In this document: one piece after another, positions 15,567 through 23,409 of the stretch
How positions within the stretch are numbered: the stretch's first letter is position 1
How the letters are laid out: each line of letters starts with the position of its first letter
Assembly (NCBI GenBank): GCA_959601025.1
Contig: CAUGOD010000028.1
Coordinates: 1-37,570 of the forward strand
Direction: 5' to 3'
From: an uncultured Oscillospiraceae bacterium
GTDB taxonomy: Bacteria; Bacillota; Clostridia; Oscillospirales; Acutalibacteraceae
DNA: 37,570 bases
Translations under genes and position numbers: made by a program
Notes under the pieces: generated by a model
What the model was told of the DNA's origin: nothing
Databases searched by the model: none
What the model saw: the letters and a program-made list of their open reading frames with translations, nothing else

Positions 15567-16256
15567 ATGAACGTTTTGATCGTGGACGATGAAAAGGAAA
15601 TCGCCGATCTGGTGGAAGTGTATCTGAAAAATGAAGACATGACCGTTTATAAATGCTATACGGCGGAGGATGCGCTGGATTGCATCGAGGGCGTCCGGTT
15701 GGACCTCGCTCTTCTGGATGTTATGCTGCCCGGGATGAGCGGGTTTGATATCTGCCGGAAAATCCGGGAAAAATATACCTTCCCCGTGATCATGCTGACC
15801 GCGAAGGGGGAGGAGATGGACAAAATTCTCGGCCTGACGCTGGGGGCGGATGATTACATCACCAAGCCCTTCAGCCCGATGGAGCTGGTGGCCCGCGTCA
15901 AGGCGCAGCTCCGCCGCTTCACCCGGTATAACGACGGCGCGCCGGCCGAGCAGGATACGCTGGAGGTGGCCGGGCTGGTCATGAATAAGGGCACGCATGA
16001 GTGCACCCTGAACGAGAAAGCGTTGTCCCTGACCCCCATCGAGTTTTCCATTCTCTGGCTGCTGTGCGAGAATCGCGGGCAGGTTATCAGCGCCGAGCGT
16101 CTGTTTCAGGAAGTCTGGGGTGAAAAATACTATGCCGGCTGCAACAATACGGTGATGGTGCATATCCGCCACCTGCGGGAAAAGATGCAGGGTCCGGCCG
16201 GCGGGGCGTCCCTGATCAAAACCGTGTGGGGAGTGGGATATAAAGTTGAGCAGTAG
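15567..16256 (+). CDS. vanR: OmpR/PhoB-family response regulator, VanR-like
   Basis: The protein has 229 residues, with AAGGAGG upstream. The receiver domain (1-118) has acidic pocket Asp7/Asp8, phosphoacceptor Asp51 in LLDVMLPG, and the conserved Thr in MLTAKG and Lys in ITKPFSP. The winged-helix DNA-binding domain is about residues 128-228 (LTPIEFSILWLL, VMVHIRHLREKM, IKTVWGVGYKVE). Overall pattern and partner resemble VanR of vancomycin-type systems. It overlaps the kinase gene by 11 bp. No vanH, vanA or vanX lies nearby, so it should be read as a VanR homologue and not as proof of resistance. Confidence 0.88.
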   Translation: MNVLIVDDEKEIADLVEVYLKNEDMTVYKCYTAEDALDCIEGVRLDLALLDVMLPGMSGFDICRKIREKYTFPVIMLTAKGEEMDKILGLTLGADDYITKPFSPMELVARVKAQLRRFTRYNDGAPAEQDTLEVAGLVMNKGTHECTLNEKALSLTPIEFSILWLLCENRGQVISAERLFQEVWGEKYYAGCNNTVMVHIRHLREKMQGPAGGASLIKTVWGVGYKVEQ

Positions 16257-17367
16257 TTTTCGGCGGCTGAAGCTGCAGATTGCCGCCAAGGTGCTGCTGA
16301 TCGGGGCGGGCACCGCGCTGGCGGGTTATTTCATTGTGTTTTTCCTGATCGACGGGGTGCTGCAGGACCCTTTTGCGCGGTCCTTTGTGGCGTTCTGCGA
16401 GAATACGCTGGATATGAGCAACGCGGAAGCGGTCGCTTTGTTTCGGCAGATTTTCTGGTACAATAAGCAGTTCTGGCTCCTGCTCGGTTTTATGCTGCTG
16501 CTCCTGCTGGTGTTTTATATTGCAATGTCCCGCTTCATCCGGTATTTCCGGCTGATTATCGACGGGGTGGACAAGCTGACCGATGAGGACGAGAAGCCGA
16601 TTCTCCTTCCGGACGAATTGGATTTTATGCAGGTTAAGCTGAATTCGGTCAAGGAAACGCTGAATCGCCGCAAACGGGAAGCAGCGGAAAGCGAACAGAG
16701 GAAGAACGACCTGGTGGTATACCTGGCGCACGACATTAAAACCCCGCTGACCTCGGTAATCGGGTATCTCAGCCTGATGAATGATGAGCCGGATATGCCG
16801 ACCGAACAGCGCGCCCAGTATGTGAACATCACTTTTCAAAAGGCCTGTAGGCTGGAGCAGCTGATCAACGAGTTTTTTGAAATCACCCGCTTTAATATGC
16901 AGACCATGACGCTGGAGCTGCAGCCCTTCAATCTTTCCCTGCTTCTCCAGCAGATGACCGATGAATTCTATCCCATCCTGACCGCCCGTGGCCAGACGGC
17001 GGACGTGCAGGTCGGAGACGATCTGGTGATCCGCGGGGATGCGGATAAGCTCGCCCGGGTGTTCAACAACCTTCTCCGCAACGCCTCCTCCTATGGGGAG
17101 GAGCACAGCCCGATCACGGTTTCCGCCGAGCTGCGGAACGATCGGGCCTTTATTGCTTTCCGCAACCGGGGAGCGGTCATCCCCCCCGAACGGCTGGATG
17201 CGGTTTTCGAGAAGTTTTACCGCCTGGATTCCGCCCGTTCGGGAAATACCGGCGGAGCCGGGCTGGGGCTGGCGATCGCCCGGCAGATCGTCGAGCAGCA
17301 CGGCGGGGCGATCCGCGCTTCCAGCAGTGAGGAATACACCGAATTCCTGGTGGAGCTGCCTGCCTGA
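16246..17367 (+). CDS. vanS: Sensor histidine kinase, VanS-like
   Basis: The start is probably the TTG at 16246, overlapping vanR by 11 bp behind GGGGAGTGGG; the protein then has 373 residues. Two membrane helices (about residues 15-35 and 75-97) enclose a small extracellular loop, followed by a HAMP-like linker, the dimerisation helix with His162 in LAHDIKTPLTS, the N box NNLLRNASSYG, the F box VFEKFYRL and the G box GGAGLGLAI. It senses an envelope signal and phosphorylates the neighbouring regulator. The short periplasmic loop is typical of VanS-type sensors. The ligand is unknown. Confidence 0.88.
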   Translation: MSSSFRRLKLQIAAKVLLIGAGTALAGYFIVFFLIDGVLQDPFARSFVAFCENTLDMSNAEAVALFRQIFWYNKQFWLLLGFMLLLLLVFYIAMSRFIRYFRLIIDGVDKLTDEDEKPILLPDELDFMQVKLNSVKETLNRRKREAAESEQRKNDLVVYLAHDIKTPLTSVIGYLSLMNDEPDMPTEQRAQYVNITFQKACRLEQLINEFFEITRFNMQTMTLELQPFNLSLLLQQMTDEFYPILTARGQTADVQVGDDLVIRGDADKLARVFNNLLRNASSYGEEHSPITVSAELRNDRAFIAFRNRGAVIPPERLDAVFEKFYRLDSARSGNTGGAGLGLAIARQIVEQHGGAIRASSSEEYTEFLVELPA

Positions 17368-17385
17368 AACTCTGTGACGAATCTG

Positions 17386-17449
17386 TAAGGAAAGCTTAAG
17401 CCATCAATAAGGGTTTGTTCATCCGCTTTTTCCTTTCCCCCATTACAAT
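17386..17449 (+). promoter_or_regulatory. VanR-dependent promoter of the D,D-carboxypeptidase gene
   Basis: Three TAAG half-sites at 17386, 17397 and 17408 are spaced exactly 11 bp apart. TACAAT at 17444-17449 begins 36 bp after the start of the last one. No consensus -35 is present, so activation by the upstream regulator is likely. Confidence 0.6.
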
Positions 17450-17514
17450 AGTTCCTGAAAACACCGGACAGGCAAGGCGATCCGCATGGCGCGCCAGGGA
17501 AAGGAAAAAACGCA

Positions 17515-18564
17515 ATGAGCAGAATAGGGATAGGCGAAATTTTTAAAAAAAATACGGAACCTCGTATGGCCACACTCTCCCGCTTTCCTCACCGGGGAAA
17601 ACGCCGGCGCTTTTGGCTGTTTTCGGCGCTCCTTCTTCTGACGGGGGCGGGAGTCGGTACAGCGGTTCTCTGTGGGGCAAAACCGGCGGATAAACCGGCC
17701 GTGTCCGATCTATGGAAAAAGGACGCGCCGGTTCTCCGCGTCGTCTCTTCGAAGGATTTGTCCGCGCTGGATATTTCCAGCCGTCACGCGGTGCTGGTCC
17801 GGCGGGATACCGGGGAAACGCTGTACCGCAAAGCGGCGGCGGAACCGGCTTATTCCGCCTCCCTGACCAAGATGATGACGGCGCTGGTTGCCATCGAACG
17901 GTTGCCGGATATGGAGACGGAGGTCACGCTGCCGGAAAGCCTTTTCCGCCGCCTGCTTCTGCAGGAGGCGTCGGTCGCGGGCTTCCTGCCGGGGGAGCGC
18001 GTTTCCGCCGCCGATCTGTTGTATGCGGCGCTGCTTCCCTCTGGAGCGGACGGAGCCGTCGGGCTTGCCCTGGCTGCCGCCGGATCCGAGGAGACTTTTG
18101 TCGAGTGGATGAATCAGAAAGCGGCGGAGCTCGGCATGACGGATACCCATTTTGTGAACGTCACCGGCCTGCACGACCCGGAGCAGGTCACTACAGCGAA
18201 CGACATGGCCAAGCTGCTGGACGCTGCGCTGGCGAATGAGACGTTCCGAACGGTCTTTACCGCCCAGCGGCATCTGGTTCCTCCCACCAACCGGCATCCC
18301 ACCGGATTGATGCTGTCCAGTACCCTGTTTCGCCGGCTGGACGGGACTCCCGAGGGTGTGACCATCCTTGGAGGGAAGACCGGCTATACCTCCGAGGCGG
18401 GGCTTTGTCTGGCCAGCCTGGCGGAGGTGGAGGGACGGCCCTGCCTGCTGGTCACCCTTGGCGCGTCCGGCGACAACCGGACGAAACCGCGTCATATCGA
18501 GGACGCGCTCGCTATCTACGCCGCCTGTCGGGAGAAAACGGCATTTCTGGAGCAGGCGGGATGA
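17515..18564 (+). CDS. Serine-type D-alanyl-D-alanine carboxypeptidase (VanY-D/DacA type)
   Basis: The protein has 349 residues with AAAGGA before the ATG at 17515; a later ATG at 17566 is possible. A basic N terminus leads into one hydrophobic helix (FWLFSALLLLTGAGVGTAVL), a signal anchor or signal peptide. The S11 peptidase domain shows SLTK (Ser116, Lys119), SGA in place of the usual SxN (Ser176) and KTG (288-290). Such enzymes remove the last D-Ala from peptidoglycan stems on the outer face of the membrane, which lowers vancomycin binding in VanD-type clusters. It follows vanRS with its own VanR-type promoter, so the three genes act as one regulated unit. Confidence 0.88.
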   Translation: MSRIGIGEIFKKNTEPRMATLSRFPHRGKRRRFWLFSALLLLTGAGVGTAVLCGAKPADKPAVSDLWKKDAPVLRVVSSKDLSALDISSRHAVLVRRDTGETLYRKAAAEPAYSASLTKMMTALVAIERLPDMETEVTLPESLFRRLLLQEASVAGFLPGERVSAADLLYAALLPSGADGAVGLALAAAGSEETFVEWMNQKAAELGMTDTHFVNVTGLHDPEQVTTANDMAKLLDAALANETFRTVFTAQRHLVPPTNRHPTGLMLSSTLFRRLDGTPEGVTILGGKTGYTSEAGLCLASLAEVEGRPCLLVTLGASGDNRTKPRHIEDALAIYAACREKTAFLEQAG

Positions 18565-18596
18565 AAACGAATCCGGCCTGGTCTTACGAAAAAGAG

Positions 18597-18670
18597 GGAG
18601 CGTTTCAAAATAAAACACTCCCAGTCGCTTGCGGGTCACAAACTGTGGCCCGCATCCGCGTTTTTGTTGA
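18597..18670 (+). terminator. Tandem hairpins and T run behind the carboxypeptidase gene
   Basis: GGGAGCGTTT (18597-18606) pairs with AAACACTCCC (18616-18625) with one mismatch. It is followed by GCGGGTCACA / TGTGGCCCGC (about 18637-18656, one G-U pair). A T5 run at 18661-18665 follows a few bases later. The second stem is the better terminator candidate. Confidence 0.5.
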
Positions 18671-18925
18671 CGGAAGGCCATGCGCTTTGGCGCAGGGTAA
18701 AGAAGTATCAAGGGACGGCGGCATTCCTTGCTGTCGCCCCTTGACCGCTTATCTGCAAAACCGGGCGGGGCTGTGGGCGGCGGGCGAATGCCCGTTCATC
18801 TTGACCGTTGACTGGCTCGTCTGGGTTTGCTATCTCCTCGGCAAATTTGTGTTTATCTGTCAAGCCTTCTGAAAACGCTGTATTTTCAAGGCGCTTCGTC
18901 TATTTTGTGTTCCAGCCTTATGTAT

Positions 18926-18946
18926 TTTCCCTTGTTTTTGCCCTTA
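18926..18946 (+). repeat. 21-bp direct repeat, left copy
   Basis: A 21-bp sequence beginning TTTCCCTTG and ending TTGCCCTTA occurs here and, identical, at 20217-20237. The two copies bracket the AT-rich araC-type gene. Confidence 0.75.
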
Positions 18947-19027
18947 CGAGCCGAAACAAGGGAGTCCCTTTCATTCAAGTACCAAGTTTATCTTCAGTGT
19001 GTAATAAGCCCTCGGCGTTTGAGAGCG

Positions 19028-19075
19028 AAATACAACCCATTGCACAAATTGTGGGTTTGTGCAATGGGTGTATTT
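19028..19075. repeat. Long hairpin, 20-21-bp arms
   Basis: Arms 19028-19048 and 19056-19075 pair throughout except for one bulged A, around a 7-nt loop. There is no clear T run for the plus strand. On the minus strand it lies 80 bp past the araC-type gene and could end its transcription, or mark an element end. Confidence 0.6.
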
Positions 19076-19154
19076 CTCTGTTACGCCTGTTTATATTACA
19101 GTGAAAAGGTATACTGTGTTTTATGCACACCAACAAGGCATATCTATTATATCT

Positions 19155-20123
19155 TTATATCTTTCGAACTGGTCTGATTTCTTTCCAAAATTGCGCCGGA
19201 TCATGGTAAAAGTAAGCAATCCTACCGATAGAAGTATCAATGCGATATCCGGTATCTGTAAAATCGAAAGAATCCATCGCTTTGTGGATATTCTGCTCCA
19301 CGCTCCAGTTTTCTTGCTCATAGTCAAACGGCCCGTGTTCAAAAACTATATAGTCCGCTTCCGGAATGTCGATCATAAGCATATTCGCCGGCGTTTCGCC
19401 TTTATAATCTAAAGGTAGGCGTACTCCGTAACACTCTGCACGCGGGATACCGTAACAGAAGGGTTTCCCTTTGGAGTCATGGATATATGCCATAATCTGA
19501 CCGCTACCGCTATTAGACGCATTTCCTCCGACATCATCCAACTTCCCTTTGATACTGTCCAGCAACCCGCATATAGTCTCACAGTCTTGCCCCGGAATCC
19601 GTTTTTGCTTTTCCCAAAAATCCCAATACCCATTACTGTCGTAATTTTTGATGTGCAAAAACTTGTGAGCAGGAATAGTTACAAAATAGATTTTAATGTT
19701 GCCCATGGATTTTGCCATGCCAATCTCTCCAATTCCTAAAATGTAGCGGTCAAAAGGATTTATTTTTGTGCGAAGAACGACTGGGATAGGTTTTTTGCGG
19801 TATTCGCTCGGAGTAATACCATATGTTTCTTTGAAAGCTCGTGTAAAAGCTTCGTGTGATGAAAAACCATAGTCTAAAGCGATATCCAATAATCCTTTTT
19901 CGCTGTCTCTCACCTCCTTGAGTGCAAAAGCTAATCTTCTATGCCGCAAATAATCTCTCAATGTGAGACCAGATATTTCTTTGAATTTTCTCGTAGTATA
20001 ATAATCCGAATAGCCCAATTTGCGAGAAAGAAACCGTAGAGTTATGGTTTCATCTTCACAGCGCTTAATACAATCATCGATTTCATTGACAATTATTTGT
20101 ATTTTCTGATTCCACTCGTACAT
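19155..20123 (-). CDS. AraC family regulator with effector-binding domain
   Basis: The protein has 322 residues from the ATG at 20123; an upstream frame to 20207 crosses the promoter and is rejected. The AraC-type DNA-binding domain is N-terminal, at about residues 5-110: TLRFLSRKLGYSDYYTTRKF is the first helix-turn-helix, and DIALDYGFSSHEAFTRAFKE, then YGITPSEYRK, form the second. The rest (about 140-320) resembles a GyrI/SRPBCC-like effector-binding domain (IYFVTIPAHKFLHIK; YIVFEHGPFDYEQE). This order, as in SoxS/Rob-like regulators, suggests small-molecule sensing. The gene is AT-rich against its neighbours and is bracketed by direct repeats, which suggests transfer. No target gene lies beside it. 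Confidence 0.85.
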   Translation of the reverse strand: MYEWNQKIQIIVNEIDDCIKRCEDETITLRFLSRKLGYSDYYTTRKFKEISGLTLRDYLRHRRLAFALKEVRDSEKGLLDIALDYGFSSHEAFTRAFKETYGITPSEYRKKPIPVVLRTKINPFDRYILGIGEIGMAKSMGNIKIYFVTIPAHKFLHIKNYDSNGYWDFWEKQKRIPGQDCETICGLLDSIKGKLDDVGGNASNSGSGQIMAYIHDSKGKPFCYGIPRAECYGVRLPLDYKGETPANMLMIDIPEADYIVFEHGPFDYEQENWSVEQNIHKAMDSFDFTDTGYRIDTSIGRIAYFYHDPAQFWKEIRPVRKI

Positions 20124-20157
20124 TCTCCACTCATCTCTTTTCAACCGCTTTGTGCGT

Positions 20158-20166
20158 ATTATAACA
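20158..20166 (-). promoter_or_regulatory. Extended -10 promoter of the araC-type gene
   Basis: On the minus strand TGTTATAAT gives a perfect -10 (20163-20158) with an upstream TG. No good -35 is seen at the right distance. It lies 35 bp before the start codon. Confidence 0.55.
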
Positions 20167-20216
20167 GAAATTAGGGAGTATTGCTTGATTAAACTTGCGA
20201 AAATCAATGTTTTTGA

Positions 20217-20237
20217 TTTCCCTTGTTTTTGCCCTTA
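20217..20237 (+). repeat. 21-bp direct repeat, right copy
   Basis: Identical to 18926-18946. Close by, AAGATAAACTT (20253-20263) is the exact inverse of AAGTTTATCTT (18984-18994), so the left and right flanks share both a direct and an inverted repeat. Confidence 0.75.
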
Positions 20238-20263
20238 TTAGGTGCGAGAACAAAGATAAACTT

Positions 20264-20571
20264 GTGCGTAATCATATAACGAAATAAGGTTATCAAACTA
20301 CGAAAAATCCTATGTTTTTATGGCTTTTGGAGGGCTTTATATCACTCTATAACGGGTAGTAATAGTCAAAAATTTTGACAGATTCAAATTTCAGTTTGTC
20401 GCTCTGTTTCGTGTTTTCATATGTAGCATATAGAGGTGTTTTATTCTACCTGTTTTCCCTTTTATTTTGCAGAATAGTTGGGATAACTGTTCTATCTTGT
20501 TTATTGTTACTTTACCGCACATGATCATTGGCGCAGGGCGCTTAACGCACACGTTTTGCAGCCGTGCCTGT
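20264..20571. other. AT-rich non-coding stretch
   Basis: No gene is supported in these 308 bp. Visible structure is a small palindrome GTCAAAA-A-TTTTGAC near 20370, a CATAT repeat near 20420, ATGATCAT near 20522 and CTTAACGCACA at 20541-20551, the same 11-mer as one arm of the inverted repeat at 3286. GC-rich sequence resumes at about 20555, where the DEAD-box gene ends. Confidence 0.4.
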
Positions 20572-22308
20572 TTATCCGGCATAAGGGCCGCCTGGCTTCC
20601 GGGTACGGCTATAGGGAGGCCGCCCTCCCCGGTTTCCCCCCGGAGGAAGTGGTTTGCTGGAAACCACCGACGCCGTGACCGGCCGTCCGCATAGCTTTCC
20701 GTTCGCCATCGCTTCCGCCGTTCTGCGGGCGTTTTCCGCCGTCATATCCACAAAGGTTTCCTCCGCCCGAATATCAATTTTTCCGATCACGGCGGAGGAA
20801 AGGCCGCTGGCGTCCGCCAGAGCGGCGACCACCGCGCTCGGGGTCACTTTCCCGTTCCGGCCGAGATTGAGACGTACGTAGACCCGTCCGGCGCCTGGGC
20901 GCCGCTCGTCCCGTCCATCGCCGCGTGCACCGCCGCGCATACCGCCGCGCGCATCGCCGTGCGCATCACCTCGTCCCTCCATGCGGGCAGGAGCTGGGCG
21001 GATGGCGGGCGCCAGCTTCTTTTCCCTGCTTGCCGCCATGCCGAACAGGGCGCAGGCGATGTCCCGCGGATCATAGCCTTTCTCGGCCAACGCGTCCACC
21101 GCCCCTTTCCAGCCGTCTCCGACGCCTTCCGCAATGGCCGCCTCGGCTTTGGCGATCAGCGTATCCTGCCGGCGGACCAGAATTTCCTCCACCGAGGGGA
21201 TAGGCTGCTCGATGATGGGGGAATTCACAAAGGCTTCGATCTCCTTCACCCGGCGGATCTGCATCCGGTTGCAGGCGAGGGTATAGGATACGCCGGTCTT
21301 TCCCGCCCGGCCGGTTCGCCCGATCCGGTGGATGTAATACTCAAATTCCTGCGGAATATCGTAATTGAATACCGCATCCACATCCTCTACGTCGATGCCG
21401 CGGGCCGCCACGTCGGTGGCAACCAGGATGCGGGTACGGCCGGTCTTGAAATCCTGCATGACGCGGGTGCGCATCATCTGTTTCATATCCCCGTGCAGGC
21501 CGACCGCCTTGAAGCCGTGGTCCGTCAGGTAGGCTGTCAGCTCGTCCACCATCTTCTTGGTATTGCAGAACACCACCGAGCGGGCCGGGGAATACCGCTG
21601 GAGCAGGAGATTCAGCGCATCCATCTTCCGCGCAGCCGGTACCGAATAGAAGTATTGGGTGATGGCGTCGAGGGTGCGCTGTCCCTTATCCACCGCGATG
21701 ATTTCAGGCTCCCGCTGGAATTCGGCGGTGATCTTCAGGATGGCGGGAGGCATGGTGGCGGAAAACAGGACGGTCTGGCGGTTCTCCGGGGTTTCCCGCA
21801 GGATGGTCTGGATATCCTCATAAAAGCCCATGTTGAGCATTTCGTCCGCTTCGTCCAGCACCACCAGGCGCAGCGTGTCCAGCCGCAGAGTGCGGCGGCG
21901 CATATGATCCATGATCCGTCCGGGAGTACCGATCACGATGTTGGCGGTGCGGAGCTGCCGAATCTGGAGCTCCATCGACTGCCCGCCGTAGACGGCAGCG
22001 ATACCGATACCGGGCTTGTATTTGGCGTATTTGCGCATTTCGCCGGCGATCTGCATCGCCAGTTCCCGGGTTGGGGAAAGAACCAGCGCCTGCGCCTCCC
22101 TGCATCCGCCGTCGGTCAGTTCCACCACCGGAATGCCGAAGGCGGCGGTTTTGCCGGTGCCGGTACTGGAGCGGCCGATCACATCCCGGCCTTCCAGAAT
22201 CCGGGGAATCGCCCCGGCCTGGATATCGGTGGCTTCGGTGTAATGCATGTCCCCAATCGCACGGAGCAGTTCAGGGGAAAGGGAAATGTGGTCGAAAAGG
22301 GTTGCCAT
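20572..22308 (-). CDS. deaD: DEAD-box RNA helicase, DeaD/CshA type
   Basis: The protein has 578 residues from the ATG at 22308; longer frames run over the promoter. Helicase motifs are complete: Q motif (Phe5 and Gln30), SSTGTGKT (47-54), PTREL, TPGR, DEAD (152-155), SAT (183-185), and in the second RecA domain ARGIDVEDVD and HRIGRTGRAGK. A C-terminal DbpA/CsdA-type RNA-binding domain (RVYVRLNLGRNGKVTPS onwards) follows a low-complexity Gly/Arg/Asp stretch (GRGDAHGDARGGMRGGARG), and an RGG-like tail ends the protein. Such enzymes remodel structured RNA in ribosome assembly, mRNA turnover and cold growth. It is monocistronic. The Arg/Gly repeats are a hot spot for length change. Confidence 0.95.
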   Translation of the reverse strand: MATLFDHISLSPELLRAIGDMHYTEATDIQAGAIPRILEGRDVIGRSSTGTGKTAAFGIPVVELTDGGCREAQALVLSPTRELAMQIAGEMRKYAKYKPGIGIAAVYGGQSMELQIRQLRTANIVIGTPGRIMDHMRRRTLRLDTLRLVVLDEADEMLNMGFYEDIQTILRETPENRQTVLFSATMPPAILKITAEFQREPEIIAVDKGQRTLDAITQYFYSVPAARKMDALNLLLQRYSPARSVVFCNTKKMVDELTAYLTDHGFKAVGLHGDMKQMMRTRVMQDFKTGRTRILVATDVAARGIDVEDVDAVFNYDIPQEFEYYIHRIGRTGRAGKTGVSYTLACNRMQIRRVKEIEAFVNSPIIEQPIPSVEEILVRRQDTLIAKAEAAIAEGVGDGWKGAVDALAEKGYDPRDIACALFGMAASREKKLAPAIRPAPARMEGRGDAHGDARGGMRGGARGDGRDERRPGAGRVYVRLNLGRNGKVTPSAVVAALADASGLSSAVIGKIDIRAEETFVDMTAENARRTAEAMANGKLCGRPVTASVVSSKPLPPGGNRGGRPPYSRTRKPGGPYAG

Positions 22309-22416
22309 AGAGCCTCGTTTCTCCGCCGGGCAGCAAAGGGGCGAGCCTGTTCCGGCGGAAACAGCGCGGCCGATTTTTGTTGTGCCGCAGGAAGGGTTCC
22401 CCTGTAGCTGTTCTTT

Positions 22417-22425
22417 AGTATAGCA
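22417..22425 (-). promoter_or_regulatory. Extended -10 promoter of the DEAD-box gene
   Basis: On the minus strand TGCTATACT gives the -10 TATACT (22422-22417) with an upstream TG. No clear -35. The leader is about 105 bases, a length often seen in cold-regulated helicase genes. Confidence 0.5.
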
Positions 22426-22443
22426 TGGATTTCCTCCGGTTTT

Positions 22444-22468
22444 TCGTTTTTTAAAGAATAAAAAACGA
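22444..22468 (-). terminator. A/T-rich hairpin, possible terminator
   Basis: TCGTTTTTTA and TAAAAAACGA are perfect 10-bp arms around AAGAA. Read on the minus strand it precedes the DEAD-box promoter and could stop transcription from the thioredoxin-like gene 290 bp upstream, but the stem is weak. 22469-22760 holds no gene that I can support; it is purine-rich on the plus strand (AGGAGG-like runs). Confidence 0.35.
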
Positions 22469-22760
22469 CTTTGGCGATTTGTCGGGTATGACGACGGCGG
22501 GAACCGGCTTTTCGTACAAGATACAAAGAAGAGACCGGGGAGGCAGGAGGAAAAGGGTGGAAAGAGGGGGGAGGCAACAGACAGACAAAAGCCCTCTCCC
22601 GATTCCCCTGCCGTTACCGAACCGCAATGGGAGTGCTTGGAGAGGGATATTCGAGTGTTTTTGAAGGGATTCAAAGGCTATGGCAGACGTTTGTCAACGG
22701 ACGGCGATGACGGAAAAAGGGAGAAGTTCCACTGCACCGTCCGTCAAACAAGTCGCCGCG

Positions 22761-23114
22761 TTATCCCGCTGTCCCCGCCGGCTTGCCGGCCAGCAGGCGG
22801 TCGAGCAGACGCTCGTAATGCGCGAGAGGCAGCGCGCCGCCCGCACGGGCGTATACCCGTCCCTTTTCCAGCAGCAGCACGGACGGCAGTCCGCCCGCTC
22901 CCAGAAGGGCGGTAAGCTTGGGGTTCCGTTCCACATCCACCCGTGCAAAGCGCACGGTTCCCCGGTACCGGACGGCGAGCGCATCCACCGCCGCATCCAG
23001 CCGGCGGCACTCGGTGCATCGCTGTGCGCCGAATGCGACCAGTACCGGCAAATCGGAACGGACGGCCAGCTCATCGAAATTTTCTGTGGTCAGGTTCCAT
23101 ACGTCGCCGGGCAT
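22761..23114 (-). CDS. Thioredoxin-like protein with CTEC active site
   Basis: The protein has 117 residues from the ATG at 23114 with AAGGAGGGGG upstream. The thioredoxin fold is clear: strand PVLVAFGA, redox motif Cys33-Thr-Glu-Cys36, VRFARVDVERNP, and the cis-proline loop GGLPSVLL (Pro77). The usual CGPC is replaced by CTEC inside RCTECRRLD, and the tryptophan before it is missing. The redox potential and partner may therefore differ from ordinary thioredoxin. No thioredoxin reductase lies in the window. A disulfide reductase role in the cytoplasm is the default reading, since no signal peptide is present. Confidence 0.85.
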   Translation of the reverse strand: MPGDVWNLTTENFDELAVRSDLPVLVAFGAQRCTECRRLDAAVDALAVRYRGTVRFARVDVERNPKLTALLGAGGLPSVLLLEKGRVYARAGGALPLAHYERLLDRLLAGKPAGTAG

Positions 23115-23270
23115 ACGGCATTCCCCCTCCTTGTGTTCTCGCGCCTTTCGGCTTCTTTGCCACAGTTTATGCGAAACAGGAGTGCTTCATGACGAAAAAA
23201 AGACGATTTCCACCGCTTTCAGGCTGTCGGGAAAAACCGGCGTACCGCCCCCCATTTTTCCCAGAAGAAA

Positions 23271-23308
23271 GCTCCCCTCGCAAAAAGCAAGCTTTTTGCG
23301 AGGGGAGC
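23271..23308 (-). terminator. 18-bp perfect hairpin behind the DUF4965 gene
   Basis: Arms 23271-23288 and 23291-23308 are perfect complements with only AA between them. On the minus strand the stem is followed by TTTCTTCT. It is 180 bp past the DUF4965-family stop. Besides the repeat at 23410-23468, 23115-23485 holds no gene that I can support. Confidence 0.7.
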
Positions 23309-23409
23309 CGCCTACAGGAGGATTGTTTTACGTGCAGGGAAGCGGGAAGACAAGCTTTCCGCTTGCCGGCGCAAACCCTCTTCCTCCGGCATTTCCCTTT
23401 TTTGGATGT

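Larger units (their letters stand above)
18671..19154 (+). other. Non-coding stretch, possible mobile-element remnant
   Basis: No gene with start, ribosome site and codon pattern was found in this 480-bp stretch. It contains an imperfect 15-bp stem at 18708-18744 (TCAAGGG closing CCCTTGA, loop ATTCCTT), a short CGGGC/GCCCG stem, the first copy of a 21-bp direct repeat (18926-18946) and a long hairpin at 19028-19075. Base composition changes from GC-rich to AT-rich near 18840. Decayed element sequence is the simplest reading, but it is not proven. Confidence 0.4.

Noticed and set aside
15567..18564. A full vancomycin resistance cluster
   Set aside because: VanR-, VanS- and VanY-D-like genes are present, but no vanH, ligase vanA/B/D or vanX homologue is in the window, so resistance cannot be claimed.
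20959..22407. 482-codon open frame antisense to the DEAD-box gene
   Set aside because: It is the complement of a complete helicase gene with all motifs and shows no family signature of its own.
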